A stretch of 64,000 nt of DNA from JBBQVS01 sp964250765 (GTDB lineage: Bacteria; Chloroflexota; Ktedonobacteria; Ktedonobacterales; Ktedonobacteraceae): positions 9,564-73,563 of the forward strand of contig CAXUHF010000009.1 of NCBI GenBank assembly GCA_964250765.1. The letters are read 5' to 3'. The position numbers were made by a program, and so were the translations under genes. Below, piece after piece: positions 18,378 through 27,611 of this stretch (positions within the stretch are counted from its first letter, which is position 1; every line of letters starts with the position of its first letter). Under the pieces are notes generated by a model. The model searched no databases. It had not been told where the DNA came from and saw nothing but the letters and a program-made list of their open reading frames with translations.

Positions 18378-20132
18378 TTGCAAGAGAACCCGAATCATAA
18401 CAACGAACAGCTACCGTATAATGTAGAAGCGGATGTCCCCTATCATGAATATTCGTCGGTGAGCCAACCAGCGCAACCGACGTTTCCACCACTACCTCAT
18501 ACGCCACCAATACAAGATCAACCAATATCATTCCTAAAACAGACGCGTTCAAAAGCATTTCCGCTGATCCTGTCACTTATAGGAGTATTTTTAGTCGTTG
18601 CCCTTGTCTTAATCGTGGTTCTTTCACAGGTACTTGCTCGTCCAACGCCCTCTACAAAGATACCAACTTCAACGATACCAACACAGTCGTCGGCGCAACC
18701 AGTTACACCAACCGCAAACTTTCGCGCTGCTGATTGTCCATTTCAGCTAGGCGCGGGCATAGTGAATGGACAAAAGATTAAGTGTGGCTACGTCACAGTA
18801 CCAGAGAACCGTCAACATCCTAGCGGAGCAAACGTACAACTCGCTGTCGCAATCTTTAAGTCGCCAAATGTGCAGAACGATCCATCGCCCGTTGTGCGTT
18901 TAGAAGGTGGACCAGGCGGCCCATCATTAGACAACTGGGCACACTATATCACTAGTTCAAATTTCTCAGACTTCGTGTTTCACCACGACCTGATTATGTT
19001 TGACCAGCGTGGGACAGGTTACTCCACACCATCGCTCAAGTGTCCCGAAACGTTGAAGTTGCAATATGACACACTCAATATTCATCTAAGCGCAACCGAC
19101 GCAGAACATATGGAATTACAAGCATTACAAACGTGTCACGACCGCCTGATAAAGTCGGGAGTTGACCTGAACGCATTCAATGTATTGGAAAATGCCGCAG
19201 ACGTGCACGATTTGATTCAAGCGTTGGGATACAAGCAGGTGAATCTCTACGGTGTCTCCTATGGGACACGACTAGCCCTTACAACGATGCGTCTCTATCC
19301 AGCGGTTATTCGTAGCGTCGTTCTGGACTCGGTATATCCACCACAGGAGAATCGCACCGATCTACCCAGTTCGGCACAGCGGGTCTTCAATGTCCTTTTT
19401 CAAGGCTGTGCAGCCAATGCACAGTGTGCAACACAATATCCACAACTGAGCAGTGTGTTCTATCAGCTTGTCACTGACCTGAACGCCAACCCTGTGCATT
19501 TTCAAACAACGAATGCGGTCACTGGCAAGACTTACTCAGTGGCAATGGCAGGTGACGATTTTGTCTTTGTCCTGTTCAGCGCGCTGTATGCCTCGCCAAT
19601 TATCCCTGCACTACCTAAGATGATTTATCAGGTACGCGACCACAACTACTTGATATTATCTCAAGTATATGGAGCAGTTGAGTTTGACGATACCTTCAGC
19701 GATGGCATGTTTTACTCAGATGAGTGCAATGAGGACTGGAGTTTTCTTACACAGAATGATATTAATGGCGCGATGCAAGGTGTCGCTCCACAAATTCAAC
19801 CTGCGTTAAAAAATAGTTTGCAACAAGAGTACGACTCATGCCGTATCTGGAATGTCCAAAAAGCTCCCGCCGTTCAAAAACAGCCCGTTGTGAGCACTAT
19901 TCCAACGCTTGTCCTCACCGACGAATACGATCCCATTACCCCACCAGCGAATGGTAAATTAGCAGCACAGACGCTCAAGAACAGCTACTACTTTCTTTTC
20001 CCTGGTCTTGGTCACGGAGCGGAATACAGTGCCCCCTGCGTGAACAGTATCATCTCAGCATTCGATGATACACCTACACAACAACCATCGGGTGCATGTA
20101 TAGCAACTATGGGAGAACCTAATTTCGTGTAG
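18378..20132 (+). CDS. Membrane-anchored alpha/beta hydrolase, peptidase S33/TAP-like
   Basis: The mature part is an S33-type alpha/beta hydrolase: oxyanion segment LEGGPGGPS, DQRGTGYS, nucleophile elbow GVSYGTRLAL, acid in TDEYDPITPP and His in GLGHGAEYS. The TAP-like C-terminal domain with Cys pairs fits an exported tripeptidyl or prolyl aminopeptidase; the true substrate is unknown. One N-terminal helix (SLIGVFLVVALVLIVVLS) precedes a Thr/Pro-rich linker, so the enzyme faces outward. The start is uncertain. TTG 18378 is used because the frame further up, to GTG 18246, runs through the family D repeat. Neither has a strong ribosome site. Confidence 0.82.
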   Translation: MQENPNHNNEQLPYNVEADVPYHEYSSVSQPAQPTFPPLPHTPPIQDQPISFLKQTRSKAFPLILSLIGVFLVVALVLIVVLSQVLARPTPSTKIPTSTIPTQSSAQPVTPTANFRAADCPFQLGAGIVNGQKIKCGYVTVPENRQHPSGANVQLAVAIFKSPNVQNDPSPVVRLEGGPGGPSLDNWAHYITSSNFSDFVFHHDLIMFDQRGTGYSTPSLKCPETLKLQYDTLNIHLSATDAEHMELQALQTCHDRLIKSGVDLNAFNVLENAADVHDLIQALGYKQVNLYGVSYGTRLALTTMRLYPAVIRSVVLDSVYPPQENRTDLPSSAQRVFNVLFQGCAANAQCATQYPQLSSVFYQLVTDLNANPVHFQTTNAVTGKTYSVAMAGDDFVFVLFSALYASPIIPALPKMIYQVRDHNYLILSQVYGAVEFDDTFSDGMFYSDECNEDWSFLTQNDINGAMQGVAPQIQPALKNSLQQEYDSCRIWNVQKAPAVQKQPVVSTIPTLVLTDEYDPITPPANGKLAAQTLKNSYYFLFPGLGHGAEYSAPCVNSIISAFDDTPTQQPSGACIATMGEPNFV

Positions 20133-20145
20133 TGTGAGTTAGAAA

Positions 20146-20199
20146 CCGGGAGACCGCTACCTTTATCATTCCCCGAATGCGGTTCGAGTCTCCCCTACA
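20146..20199. repeat. Palindromic repeat, family F (degenerate)
   Basis: GGGAGACCGC on the left and GCGGTTCGAGTCTCCCC on the right pair imperfectly; the right end has the usual CCCTACA. A short relative lies in menF at 48619. Confidence 0.6.
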
Positions 20200-20243
20200 T
20201 TTTATAAATACTTGTTCTAACCAGAACATAGACAGGATTAGTC

Positions 20244-21489
20244 ATGCAGATGGCAATCAGACGGACATTCTCGTCGCTCGCGGTATACAATTTCCGACTC
20301 TATTTCTTTGGTCAAGGTCTTTCATTGTGTGGTACATGGATACAGACGGTTAGCTTGTCGCTGCTCGTGCTGAAGCTAACACATTCCGGCACACAACTTG
20401 GACTAGTCGTTGCAGCACAATTTTTACCAGTTCTTTTGTTTGGTGTGTATGGTGGCCTGATTGCTGACCGCTTCAATAAGCGACACGTGCTGTACTTTAC
20501 GCAGAGCTTACAGGGCATCCTGGCACTGACACTTGGTTTATTGGTGGTCACTGGTGCCGTGCAAGTCTGGATGGTGTACACCGTAGCTGTTGGTCTCGGA
20601 CTGGCAACCCTCATTGATAACCCCAGTCGGCAAAGCTTTGTGATTGAAATGGTTGGTGGTGATCGATTGAAGAATGCCATCACACTCAATTCGACCATGG
20701 TAAATGGTGCTCGAATTATTGGTCCATCAATCGCCGCCGTACTCATCCGTACTCATAGCCACTGTTGGAATTGGATTTTGCTTTTTGGTCAATGCAGCTT
20801 CGTACATAGCAGTGCTCATTGCGCTCTTTGCAATGCGTTCAAGCGAATTAGTCCCAACGGCACCAGTAAAACGTGAGCCAGGCCAAATTAGAGCTGGCCT
20901 ACGTTACGCTTGGCAAACGCCGGAACTCAAGTCAACGCTGTTAATGATGCTCATTATTGGCACGTTCGCATACGAGTTTCCAGTGATTCTGCCGTTGTTT
21001 GCCACAGTAACATTGCGCGGTAATGCCACCACCTACTCACTCATGACAGTAGCAATGGGCGTAGGTGCGATTGGTGGTGGCCTCTATTCAGCCGGACGCG
21101 GCGTTGCCAGTCAAAAACAACTGGTACTCGTCGCAGTACTCTTTGGCGTCAGTTTAATGTTAACTGCACTGGCGCCTAATTTGCCTGTCGCGCTGCTTAC
21201 GCTCATAGTAGTCGGCGGTTTATCAGTGCTATTCATTTCAATCGGCAATACGACACTGCAACTGACTAGCGAACCAAGTATGCGAGGTCGAGTGCTGGCA
21301 CTGTGGGCCATTGCCTTCGCAGGCACCACGCCTATCGGAGGTCCGATCATTGGTGCTATTGCCGATCACAGTAATCCTCGCATTGGTCTACTCATTGGAG
21401 GCATATCAGCCGTTGTAGCAGCAGCCATTGGCTTATTAGCGTTGGGTAAAACTACCCTTCTTGAAACGCGTAATGTAAAGGATATCTAG
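20244..21489 (+). pseudogene. MFS transporter (MFS_3/EntS-like), frameshifted by a 10-bp duplication
   Basis: Two overlapping frames make up one 12-helix major facilitator protein. The first (from ATG 20244) gives the N-terminal half with the MFS motif GLIADRFNKRHVL and the PSRQSFVIEMV segment typical of enterobactin-exporter-like drug transporters. The second carries the C-terminal half to 21489, with ILPLFATVTLRGNATTYSLM. The break is at 20739-20758, where GTACTCATCC is followed by GTACTCATAG: a 10-bp tandem duplication that shifts the frame by one. Removing it restores an unbroken reading of about 410 residues (IAAVLIATVGIGF). It could be a recent mutation or an assembly error. It lies downstream of the S33 hydrolase, separated by a repeat. 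Confidence 0.85.
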
Positions 21490-21509
21490 AGAACAAAAAG
21501 GCAAGATAT

Positions 21510-23423
21510 TTAATGTCCCAACAATCGTTGTACATCGCGTCTCATCGCTTCATAGCTCTGGTAGCGCAACGCAGCTTCTTCCAATAAGGCGCGGCCCAGG
21601 ATAGCCTCCAATGTGGGAGATACGTTCGGGTTAAGGATGCGTACAGGCGGGTAGGTGGGATAATGGGGCGGGGCAATGTTTGTCAGTGCGTGATGCATCG
21701 TCGCCGCCAGCATGTAGATACTTGTACGCTGATCATAGGGCTTGTCCTGGATGGGCAAGTAGGGCGAGATGGCAAGTTTACGCGTTGTGCGCTTTCGGGT
21801 TGTGGACACACGTATTCCTGGCTCCTGGGACGGTGGTGGCATCTGAAACCCTGTCAGTATAGCACGTCCGCGTTTCTGCTCAATCATAATATTCGCAGGC
21901 GAGATATCATAATGCTGTATTCCTTGTTGCTCTAACGCAATAAGCACATTGAGCAGACTGTTCATGTACCCTAGCACATCGCGCTCCTCTAAGGGGCGCA
22001 ACAACTTTTGCAAACGCTCTTCGATACTTTCACCATCCACATATGCCTCGATCATATAGTAGTGCTTGCCTTCGGCAAAACGGTCAAGTACGGCTGGCAC
22101 AAACGGATGATGCAATTTTGCTAATGGTTCGGTCACATGCTCGTAGTGTGCAATATCCTTCGCACGTTGTGCCAAACTAGTAGCACATTCCCAGCGTTTC
22201 AGCACCACCTGTTGTTCGTTGCTCTGCGCATCGGTGGCAACCGCAGTCATTACACGCGTCTCTTCTGATTGCTTGAGGACACGCTTAATTGTATATCTAT
22301 CCTGATGGACACTTACACCAACAAGGGGACTATGGACAACCAGTGTTTGTGGTAACGTGAGACGACCACAAACGGAACAACACCGTTGCCCAAAGCGTAC
22401 CTGTGTATCGCAATAGGGGCATGCACGGTCATCTTTATCAGCCCCACAAAAGGCACAACGCTGCGCACCCGTGCGATTTTGTTGTCCACAGTGCTGACAG
22501 ACATAGCGTTGCTGAGCTATGTGTACCGCATCAGTATAGCTATCGGCAAACTCTGTAATACTGTTATAGCGGCGGTGATAGTCCTTCGAGAGCGCACGCA
22601 ACAACACAGCGGCAACCTCAACAGGAGTACGTGGATTCCAGCGTTGCGGTGACGCTGGTTGCTCGTACATCTGCGCATTCCACATCTCTTCTAAACGTTT
22701 GTATGTAAAGGGTGTGCGACCAGTGAGCAATTCATAGCAGCAGATTGCTAATGCATATTGATCGGAGTCGCGGCGTGGATTGCCCTGCCATTGCTCAAGC
22801 GGCATATAGGCGGCAGTACCCGTGACCTCACCAAGTGACGCATGCGTATAGGTGCCGAGATAGAGCGTTGTTCCGAAGTCTGAGAGGAGCACCTGTCCGC
22901 TACGTCCAATCAGTATGTTCCCCGGCTTCACATCCTGGTGCACCATCTTCATGTTGTGGACATATTGAAGCGCGTCCGCCGTTTGACGTACATAGGGAAC
23001 CAGTTCTTCCGCAAAGGCTAAACGCTTATTACCATCGGAGGAGCGGAAGATATCGCTAATCGTTTGTGGGGCATACTCCATCACGAAGTAGGGTTGGTCA
23101 TTCTCCAACCGTCCAAAGTTGTAGATAGGCAAAATGTTGGGATGTTGCATAGTGGCAATGCGGCGTGCCTCTTGCATGAAGCTCTTTTGTGCTTGTGTAC
23201 TCGACTGATCGAGACGCAATACCTTGAGCGCAAGCAGGCGGCTCAACGGCATAGGTTCGCGCACCTTGTAGACATAGCCAAAGGTGCCCGCGCCAATAAA
23301 CGCGACCACCTCATACATGCCTATGTGCGCCCCCTGCACCAAAAAATCGCAACGCAGGCAACACGTCACGCCATCAGGGTTATCATGCCCCCCCGCAATA
23401 TGCGGATTGAGACAGTGAGCCAA
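21510..23423 (-). CDS. Tandem Ser/Thr kinase with zinc ribbons and a second degenerate kinase domain
   Basis: Order of parts: a Cys/His N-terminus (C4, C21-C22, C25), then an active-looking kinase (about 36-295) with GAGTFGYVY, K67, HQDVKPGN (162-169) and DFG at 182-184. Next come four CxxC ribbons (309-353). A second kinase-like domain (about 375-635) keeps K409 and HYDISPAN (504-511), but DFG is replaced by TGF (524-526). The first domain should phosphorylate Ser/Thr on partner proteins; the second may be regulatory. There is no membrane helix, unlike many PknB-type kinases. ATG 23423 is the only good start. It is transcribed away from the PQQ-propeller gene. Confidence 0.85.
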   Translation of the reverse strand: MAHCLNPHIAGGHDNPDGVTCCLRCDFLVQGAHIGMYEVVAFIGAGTFGYVYKVREPMPLSRLLALKVLRLDQSSTQAQKSFMQEARRIATMQHPNILPIYNFGRLENDQPYFVMEYAPQTISDIFRSSDGNKRLAFAEELVPYVRQTADALQYVHNMKMVHQDVKPGNILIGRSGQVLLSDFGTTLYLGTYTHASLGEVTGTAAYMPLEQWQGNPRRDSDQYALAICCYELLTGRTPFTYKRLEEMWNAQMYEQPASPQRWNPRTPVEVAAVLLRALSKDYHRRYNSITEFADSYTDAVHIAQQRYVCQHCGQQNRTGAQRCAFCGADKDDRACPYCDTQVRFGQRCCSVCGRLTLPQTLVVHSPLVGVSVHQDRYTIKRVLKQSEETRVMTAVATDAQSNEQQVVLKRWECATSLAQRAKDIAHYEHVTEPLAKLHHPFVPAVLDRFAEGKHYYMIEAYVDGESIEERLQKLLRPLEERDVLGYMNSLLNVLIALEQQGIQHYDISPANIMIEQKRGRAILTGFQMPPPSQEPGIRVSTTRKRTTRKLAISPYLPIQDKPYDQRTSIYMLAATMHHALTNIAPPHYPTYPPVRILNPNVSPTLEAILGRALLEEAALRYQSYEAMRRDVQRLLGH

Positions 23424-23609
23424 AGTGTAGTCCTACCTCTTCTGTGTCTGTTTATATTCTCTACTAGAAGATACGTATGAGGTAGGCACAGGTTACGATG
23501 TCTCTTTCATATGCTCTTCGTTAAGAAACGATAACGTAAAGGAACAACTTGCAACCTGATCTTGACGAACAAGCAACAACATTTCTCTATGTATATTCTA
23601 TACTATCTA

Positions 23610-23631
23610 TGTACTTAGATGTATAAGTACA
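23610..23631. promoter_or_regulatory. Palindrome at the start of the PQQ-propeller gene
   Basis: Arms TGTACTTA and TAAGTACA around 6 bp, just after a possible -10 box (TATACT, 23599-23604). The position over the likely transcription start suits an operator. Confidence 0.35.
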
Positions 23632-23649
23632 ATCTAGTTGGGAGATATC

Positions 23650-25011
23650 ATGAGAAAACGTAGTATAGTTCCAGTATTCTGTACGATCCTCTGTATGCTT
23701 AGTGCAATGGTCGCTTTTTCCCTATCAGCACCTTCTTCTCATGCAATCGGAGCAGTTCCTGCACGAACACTCCATATATCAAATGTTGTTCATCCATCCG
23801 ATGTTGTAGTAGGAAATGTCTATTACGGCATTTCGGGTTCGTTCAACTCCATCTATGCAATGAGATCGTCAAGTGGAAAGCCCGCATGGCAATATACGCT
23901 TCAGCCAGGAATATTCGTTGACGCGGACTCTCTTCATTTCGTTTCTGGGACTGTGTACTTTTCAGCGTCGAACACTCTCTATGCTCTTGATGCTACTTCC
24001 GGTGCTCTGCGTTGGAAGTCAGCGACGTTTTTGAATCTTCAACTTTGGTCTACACCAGAGTCAAATGGTCTTGTATTCGCGGGAGTAAATGATGGAGTCG
24101 ATACATTCAATGCTCTAAATGGAAATCTTTCTTGGCACTATACGACAAACGCTCCTGTGAGTGCTGGTACCGTCGTCAATACTACTGCTTACTTTATTAC
24201 AAACAATGGAACCGCATTCGCTCTAAATGCTACAAGCGGAACATTGCTCTGGCAAACATCAGTAGGTACGGTAGGTTCTATTGCAACAATCACTAATGGC
24301 ATAGTGTATGCTGCGGTACATTCAACTGCTTCAAATAGCGATGGAACAGTCTACGCGCTCACTGCAAGTACTGGAACAGTACTCTGGCGTTATGCTATGC
24401 CTCATGTAGGAAGCGGTGGCAAAGTAGTGCTAACGGTCGCAAACAACATGGTATACGTGAGCGAGAATCTAGGCTTTAGCGGCTTTCTCTTTCTTGCTCT
24501 CAACGCAAAAAATGGAGTATTGCTCTGGCCTCATCAGACTGGAACAACTGTTGTCTGGTACGTCATCAGCAATAATGTTGTATACACAAGTAGCTCTACT
24601 ACTGTGTATGCTCGCAATGCAAAAGATGGAAGTACGTTATGGAGCTATAAGCCCGGATACACCTTTGAAGCATTTACCGTTTTCAACAACACCTTATATA
24701 TTGCTCCTGACGGAACTGGTAATATTGTTGCCTTGAATGCAGGAACGGGCTACAAGCTCTGGAGTTACAAATCACACGACTTCTTGCTCTCATGGTATAT
24801 CAGTGCAACGAGCGATGCGTTCTATGTGAATGGTTCTAGTGTTGCACTTGCACTTAATGGAAAGAATGGTACGCTGCTTTGGCGGTATACTAACCAATAT
24901 TCAACAAATACCCCGCCTATACTTGTACAGAACGTCGAGTATATTACCTCTTCCGACTCAACTGCTTACGCACTAGATGCAAAAACAGGCACGTTGCTTT
25001 GGGCCTACTAG
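23650..25011 (+). CDS. Exported PQQ-like beta-propeller protein
   Basis: A signal peptide (MRKRSIVPVFCTILCMLSAM..., cleaved near SSHA) precedes about nine blades of the PQQ_2/BamB type, each ending like YALDATSGALRW, FALNATSGTLLW or YALDAKTGTLLW. Such propellers bind partners or, in dehydrogenases, PQQ. Here there is only the propeller, with no catalytic dehydrogenase or cytochrome part, so a binding or scaffolding role outside the membrane is likely. Start ATG 23650 has GGGAG 5 bp upstream; the frame runs four codons further to a TTG. The last blade ends at the stop, so the protein is complete at 453 residues. It is flanked by a divergent kinase gene and a hairpin terminator. Confidence 0.82.
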   Translation: MRKRSIVPVFCTILCMLSAMVAFSLSAPSSHAIGAVPARTLHISNVVHPSDVVVGNVYYGISGSFNSIYAMRSSSGKPAWQYTLQPGIFVDADSLHFVSGTVYFSASNTLYALDATSGALRWKSATFLNLQLWSTPESNGLVFAGVNDGVDTFNALNGNLSWHYTTNAPVSAGTVVNTTAYFITNNGTAFALNATSGTLLWQTSVGTVGSIATITNGIVYAAVHSTASNSDGTVYALTASTGTVLWRYAMPHVGSGGKVVLTVANNMVYVSENLGFSGFLFLALNAKNGVLLWPHQTGTTVVWYVISNNVVYTSSSTTVYARNAKDGSTLWSYKPGYTFEAFTVFNNTLYIAPDGTGNIVALNAGTGYKLWSYKSHDFLLSWYISATSDAFYVNGSSVALALNGKNGTLLWRYTNQYSTNTPPILVQNVEYITSSDSTAYALDAKTGTLLWAY

Positions 25012-25062
25012 AACCTTATACGTATTGTAACAGGACTGTCGTCATAATCTCTTAAGATAAAT

Positions 25063-25096
25063 AAGAGGAGCTATACCAATTGGCATAGCTCCTCTT
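25063..25096. terminator. Bidirectional hairpin terminator
   Basis: 17-bp arms with one mismatch (AAGAGGAGCTATACCAA and complement), no loop, then a T-rich stretch. It lies between the convergent propeller and YsnF-like genes. Confidence 0.7.
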
Positions 25097-25120
25097 CTTG
25101 TTCGTCTTCGCTACTCAATA

Positions 25121-26146
25121 CTAGAGTGAGTTGCGGGTGTCTGTGTTGTCGTAGTTGGTACCAGTTGTTGTATTAGTGCGTGTCGAGTTCAAGTCGTTGA
25201 CATCGTTACCCTCGATGAGAGGATTGCCGGTCTTGTCAAGACGAGCCTCTTCGTGGCGCACTGTGTCTGTCACCTGCTGTGTCTCCTGAACGGCACGCTT
25301 GCCGATGGAAACTTCACCCGTAACAACGGTGTCCTTGCTGACATTGACACGCTCTTCGCTGACTGGAACACGGATGTCCTCGCCCTCACCGATTGGTGTG
25401 TTGTCAACGGCGGTGGCGTCAGTTACAGGACGATTCTCAATGTAGACCTCTTCGTGTGTAACAGGTACGTTAACCGTCTGCTGCTGTGATACGACTTCCT
25501 TACGAAGGTCTACTTCACCAGCTTGTACATTCTGCTTGCTAACGTTCAACTGCTCACCACGTAAGCGCATAGTACGCTCTTGATCAGTTTCGTTCGCATA
25601 ATCAGCATTACGAGTACCTGTTGTGTTTGTCGTGTTGGTGTACCCTGTTCTGTCTGTTGTTGTACCTGCTGCGTAACCTGTTGTTGCGGCATCAGCATAG
25701 CCAGTGTCAGGTGTGCCGGAGGTCGTGCTATACGTGGAAGCTGTGCTGGTTGTACCACCACGACGGCTAGCATAGTTATATGCACCGTTTGTATCCAGAA
25801 TTGTCTTTGCCTCTTCAGCACGGCTACCAGCGTTGACAGAGACAACAGTGCGACCATTGTTGTACTCGTTGTCATAGTACTGGGCCTCGTCGTTAGAGAC
25901 ACCCATGTTTGTCAAATCGTCGGCAACATGACCACCTGTTGTGCCTGTCGTGGTGTCATCACCAGTAAAGAAGTTTTTCACACCAGCAAAGAAGCCACCA
26001 CCTGTAGAGCCTGTGCTGCCTGTACTGCGACCAGAGTGATGAATGTCTGCACTGCTGAAACCTGCGGCCTGCAACGCGTCGATTGCGCGATCTGCATTTG
26101 CTGCCTCATCGAAGACACCGATTACTGTACGTCCAGTTAATGCCAT
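25121..26146 (-). CDS. YsnF-like stress protein (DUF2382) with GsiB/17M-type N-terminus
   Basis: The N-terminal 115 residues (TVIGVFDEAANADRAIDALQ, then GVSNDEAQYYDNEYNNGRTVV) match the general stress protein 17M-like domain found in Chloroflexota and Deinococcus relatives. A Thr/Gly/Asn-rich linker follows (about 120-190). The C-terminal part is DUF2382/YsnF: RGEQLNVSKQNVQAGEVDLRK and RVPVSEERVNVSKDTVVTGE. YsnF proteins are linked to heat and desiccation stress; the mechanism is unknown. The start has a perfect AGGAGGA, and the leader can form a stem-loop (26192-26225), so expression may be high and regulated. There are no Cys residues or membrane helix, and it is probably soluble and partly disordered. 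Confidence 0.85.
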   Translation of the reverse strand: MALTGRTVIGVFDEAANADRAIDALQAAGFSSADIHHSGRSTGSTGSTGGGFFAGVKNFFTGDDTTTGTTGGHVADDLTNMGVSNDEAQYYDNEYNNGRTVVSVNAGSRAEEAKTILDTNGAYNYASRRGGTTSTASTYSTTSGTPDTGYADAATTGYAAGTTTDRTGYTNTTNTTGTRNADYANETDQERTMRLRGEQLNVSKQNVQAGEVDLRKEVVSQQQTVNVPVTHEEVYIENRPVTDATAVDNTPIGEGEDIRVPVSEERVNVSKDTVVTGEVSIGKRAVQETQQVTDTVRHEEARLDKTGNPLIEGNDVNDLNSTRTNTTTGTNYDNTDTRNSL

Positions 26147-26191
26147 GTTTTTCCTCCTAAGTACTACATTCCATATTTTTTAGTATTATTG

Positions 26192-26225
26192 GCGCGGGTG
26201 CTACTACTGTTAGAAACACCCACGC
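26192..26225 (-). promoter_or_regulatory. Stem-loop in the 5' leader of the YsnF-like gene
   Basis: On the minus strand GCGTGGGTG pairs with CACCCGCGC (one G-U) around a 16-base loop, about 45 bp before the start codon. No T-run follows, so it is more likely a leader structure than a terminator. Confidence 0.35.
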
Positions 26226-26412
26226 TCAAAAACTATCAGTATTATTTTTTGATCATGAGTAGTGTATATTCATAACACACCTTCCTCTTTGTTCACGTAT
26301 TAGTGAGAGAGAAGGTTTCATAAAAGTCTGCTATTACGCGTTTAAAGTATTAGAAACTGCTGAGTGAGTATAATCAGGGGTTATCATACGTAATAGGGAT
26401 AGAGAAAACAGC

Positions 26413-26487
26413 GTAGAGGCTATAATTCATGACGCCCTCTCCTCACATTATAGGCCAAACGAGGGCGTCATGAATTATAGCCCCTAT
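26413..26487. repeat. Palindromic repeat, family C
   Basis: Perfect 22-bp arms at 26418-26439 and 26461-26482, containing TATAATTCATGACGCCC, with TAGGGG-like outer ends. Decayed copies lie at 30526 and around 54412-54680. Confidence 0.85.
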
Positions 26488-26521
26488 GGGAGACACTAGC
26501 AGAGGAAGGACATATCCATAA

Positions 26522-27214
26522 ATGGCAGAAAATACAAATATAACAGATAGCGCAGAAAATGGACGACTTATACAGGTGGGGGCAGGAGCTGTAACCCTTG
26601 CAGGTCTCTTACATCTGCCAGCAGATGCACATGGTCTCGTTATTCTCACGCATGGCATCGAAGGGAACGCAGACGGCTCACACCAAACCGCACTTGCAAT
26701 GGCACAGGTTCTTTTTCAAGATGATATTGCGACGTTGCTGGTGGACCTTTTCACTTCAGAGGAACGGCAATTAGATGAGGGAACAGACTATTTTCGTCTC
26801 AACACAAGCATCATGGAACAACGTATCGCAGGTATTGCACAATGGCTACTGGAAAACGACGAAACGCAACATCTCTCCATTGGCTACTTCGGTGCAGGCG
26901 CAACAGGAGCAGCCGTACTCATTGCAGCAGCCGAGCGACCAGACGTTGTGGCGGCAGTTGTGGCGGCAGGCGGTACGCTTGATCGAGCGGAAGAGTATCT
27001 GCGACGCATACTAGCTCCTACTCTGCTTATTGCAGCAACACAAAACTCGCAAGCAGTCACACAAAGCCAGCACGCACTAGAAAATCTTCCTAAAGAGAAA
27101 CGCTTCGAGCAGGTTGACGCTGGCACATCGCTTTTCGCAACAAAAGAGGGCGTCATCAAGATAGCGCAACTTGCCAGCCAATGGTTCAATACACACCTTG
27201 TAACTATCGCCTAA
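26522..27214 (+). CDS. Alpha/beta hydrolase-fold protein (dienelactone hydrolase-like), probably inactive
   Basis: The 230-residue protein follows the small DLH-like alpha/beta hydrolase fold: strand LVILTHGIEGN (39-49), helix, ATLLVDLF, then strand LSIGYFGAGATGAAVLIAAA (118-137) and PTLLIAAT. Relatives have a nucleophile Ser in a GxSTG-like elbow and a His before LF near the end. Here the elbow is GAGATG (124-129) and the last motif is GTSLFA (201-206), so both Ser and His seem to be gone. It may bind a ligand without hydrolysing it. ATG 26522 has GGAAGGA upstream at a long spacing. The 3' end runs into the damaged hairpin region at 27227. Confidence 0.7.
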   Translation: MAENTNITDSAENGRLIQVGAGAVTLAGLLHLPADAHGLVILTHGIEGNADGSHQTALAMAQVLFQDDIATLLVDLFTSEERQLDEGTDYFRLNTSIMEQRIAGIAQWLLENDETQHLSIGYFGAGATGAAVLIAAAERPDVVAAVVAAGGTLDRAEEYLRRILAPTLLIAATQNSQAVTQSQHALENLPKEKRFEQVDAGTSLFATKEGVIKIAQLASQWFNTHLVTIA

Positions 27215-27226
27215 AGACGTTTCTTT

Positions 27227-27377
27227 AAAAAACAAGAGGTGGGGGGGGGGGGGGGGGGGGGGCGGCCGCCGCCCCCCGGTTTTTTGTTGATTTTTTTTGT
27301 TTTGNNNNNNNNNNTTAAAAAAAACCCTCGTCCTCCTCCCAACCCCCCCCCCCCCCCCCCCCCACCTCTTGTTTTTT
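27227..27377. terminator. Bidirectional hairpin terminator containing an assembly gap and artefact
   Basis: AAAAAACAAGAGGT (27227-27240) and its exact complement (27364-27377) form the outer arms between convergent genes. Between them lie a run of over 20 G, a run of over 20 C and ten N (27305-27314). The inner part looks like failed sequencing through a strong hairpin, so its bases should not be trusted. Confidence 0.65.
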
Positions 27378-27378
27378 G

Positions 27379-27591
27379 TTAGCTTTCTTTGCCAATCATA
27401 ACCTCTGTAGATTTAATAATCGCTAAGGCTTGGCTACCCTCTTGCAGTTGAAGCGACTTGACGGCATCGTCCGTAATAACCGAAGTAATTTGCTGACCAT
27501 CAGACAGTTCAATAACTACTTCTGCCATGATATCTCCATGCTTGATCGATTTAATGGTTCCTTTTAGTTGGTTACGTGCGCTCATTTCCAT
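27379..27591 (-). CDS. Molybdopterin/molybdate-binding (Mop/TOBE) domain protein
   Basis: A 70-residue single TOBE/Mop domain: SARNQLKGTIKSIKHGDIMAEVVIEL and the end EGSQALAIIKSTEVMIG are characteristic. Such molbindins bind molybdate or tungstate and store or sense it, usually as oligomers. AGGAG lies 10 bp before ATG 27591; the ATG two codons later (MSARNQ) is the more usual first residue. It lies 20 bp after the aldo/keto reductase stop on the same strand, so the two are probably co-transcribed. No molybdate transporter is in the window. Confidence 0.88.
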   Translation of the reverse strand: MEMSARNQLKGTIKSIKHGDIMAEVVIELSDGQQITSVITDDAVKSLQLQEGSQALAIIKSTEVMIGKES

Positions 27592-27611
27592 GATAAAAAT
27601 CTCCTTTTGAA

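Larger units (their letters stand above)
26147..26521. other. Divergent intergenic region, YsnF / hydrolase
   Basis: About 375 bp without a gene. It holds the leader stem-loop of the YsnF gene, a TATAAT at 26369-26374 facing the hydrolase (no good -35), and a family C repeat at 26413-26487 in the hydrolase leader. Confidence 0.5.
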
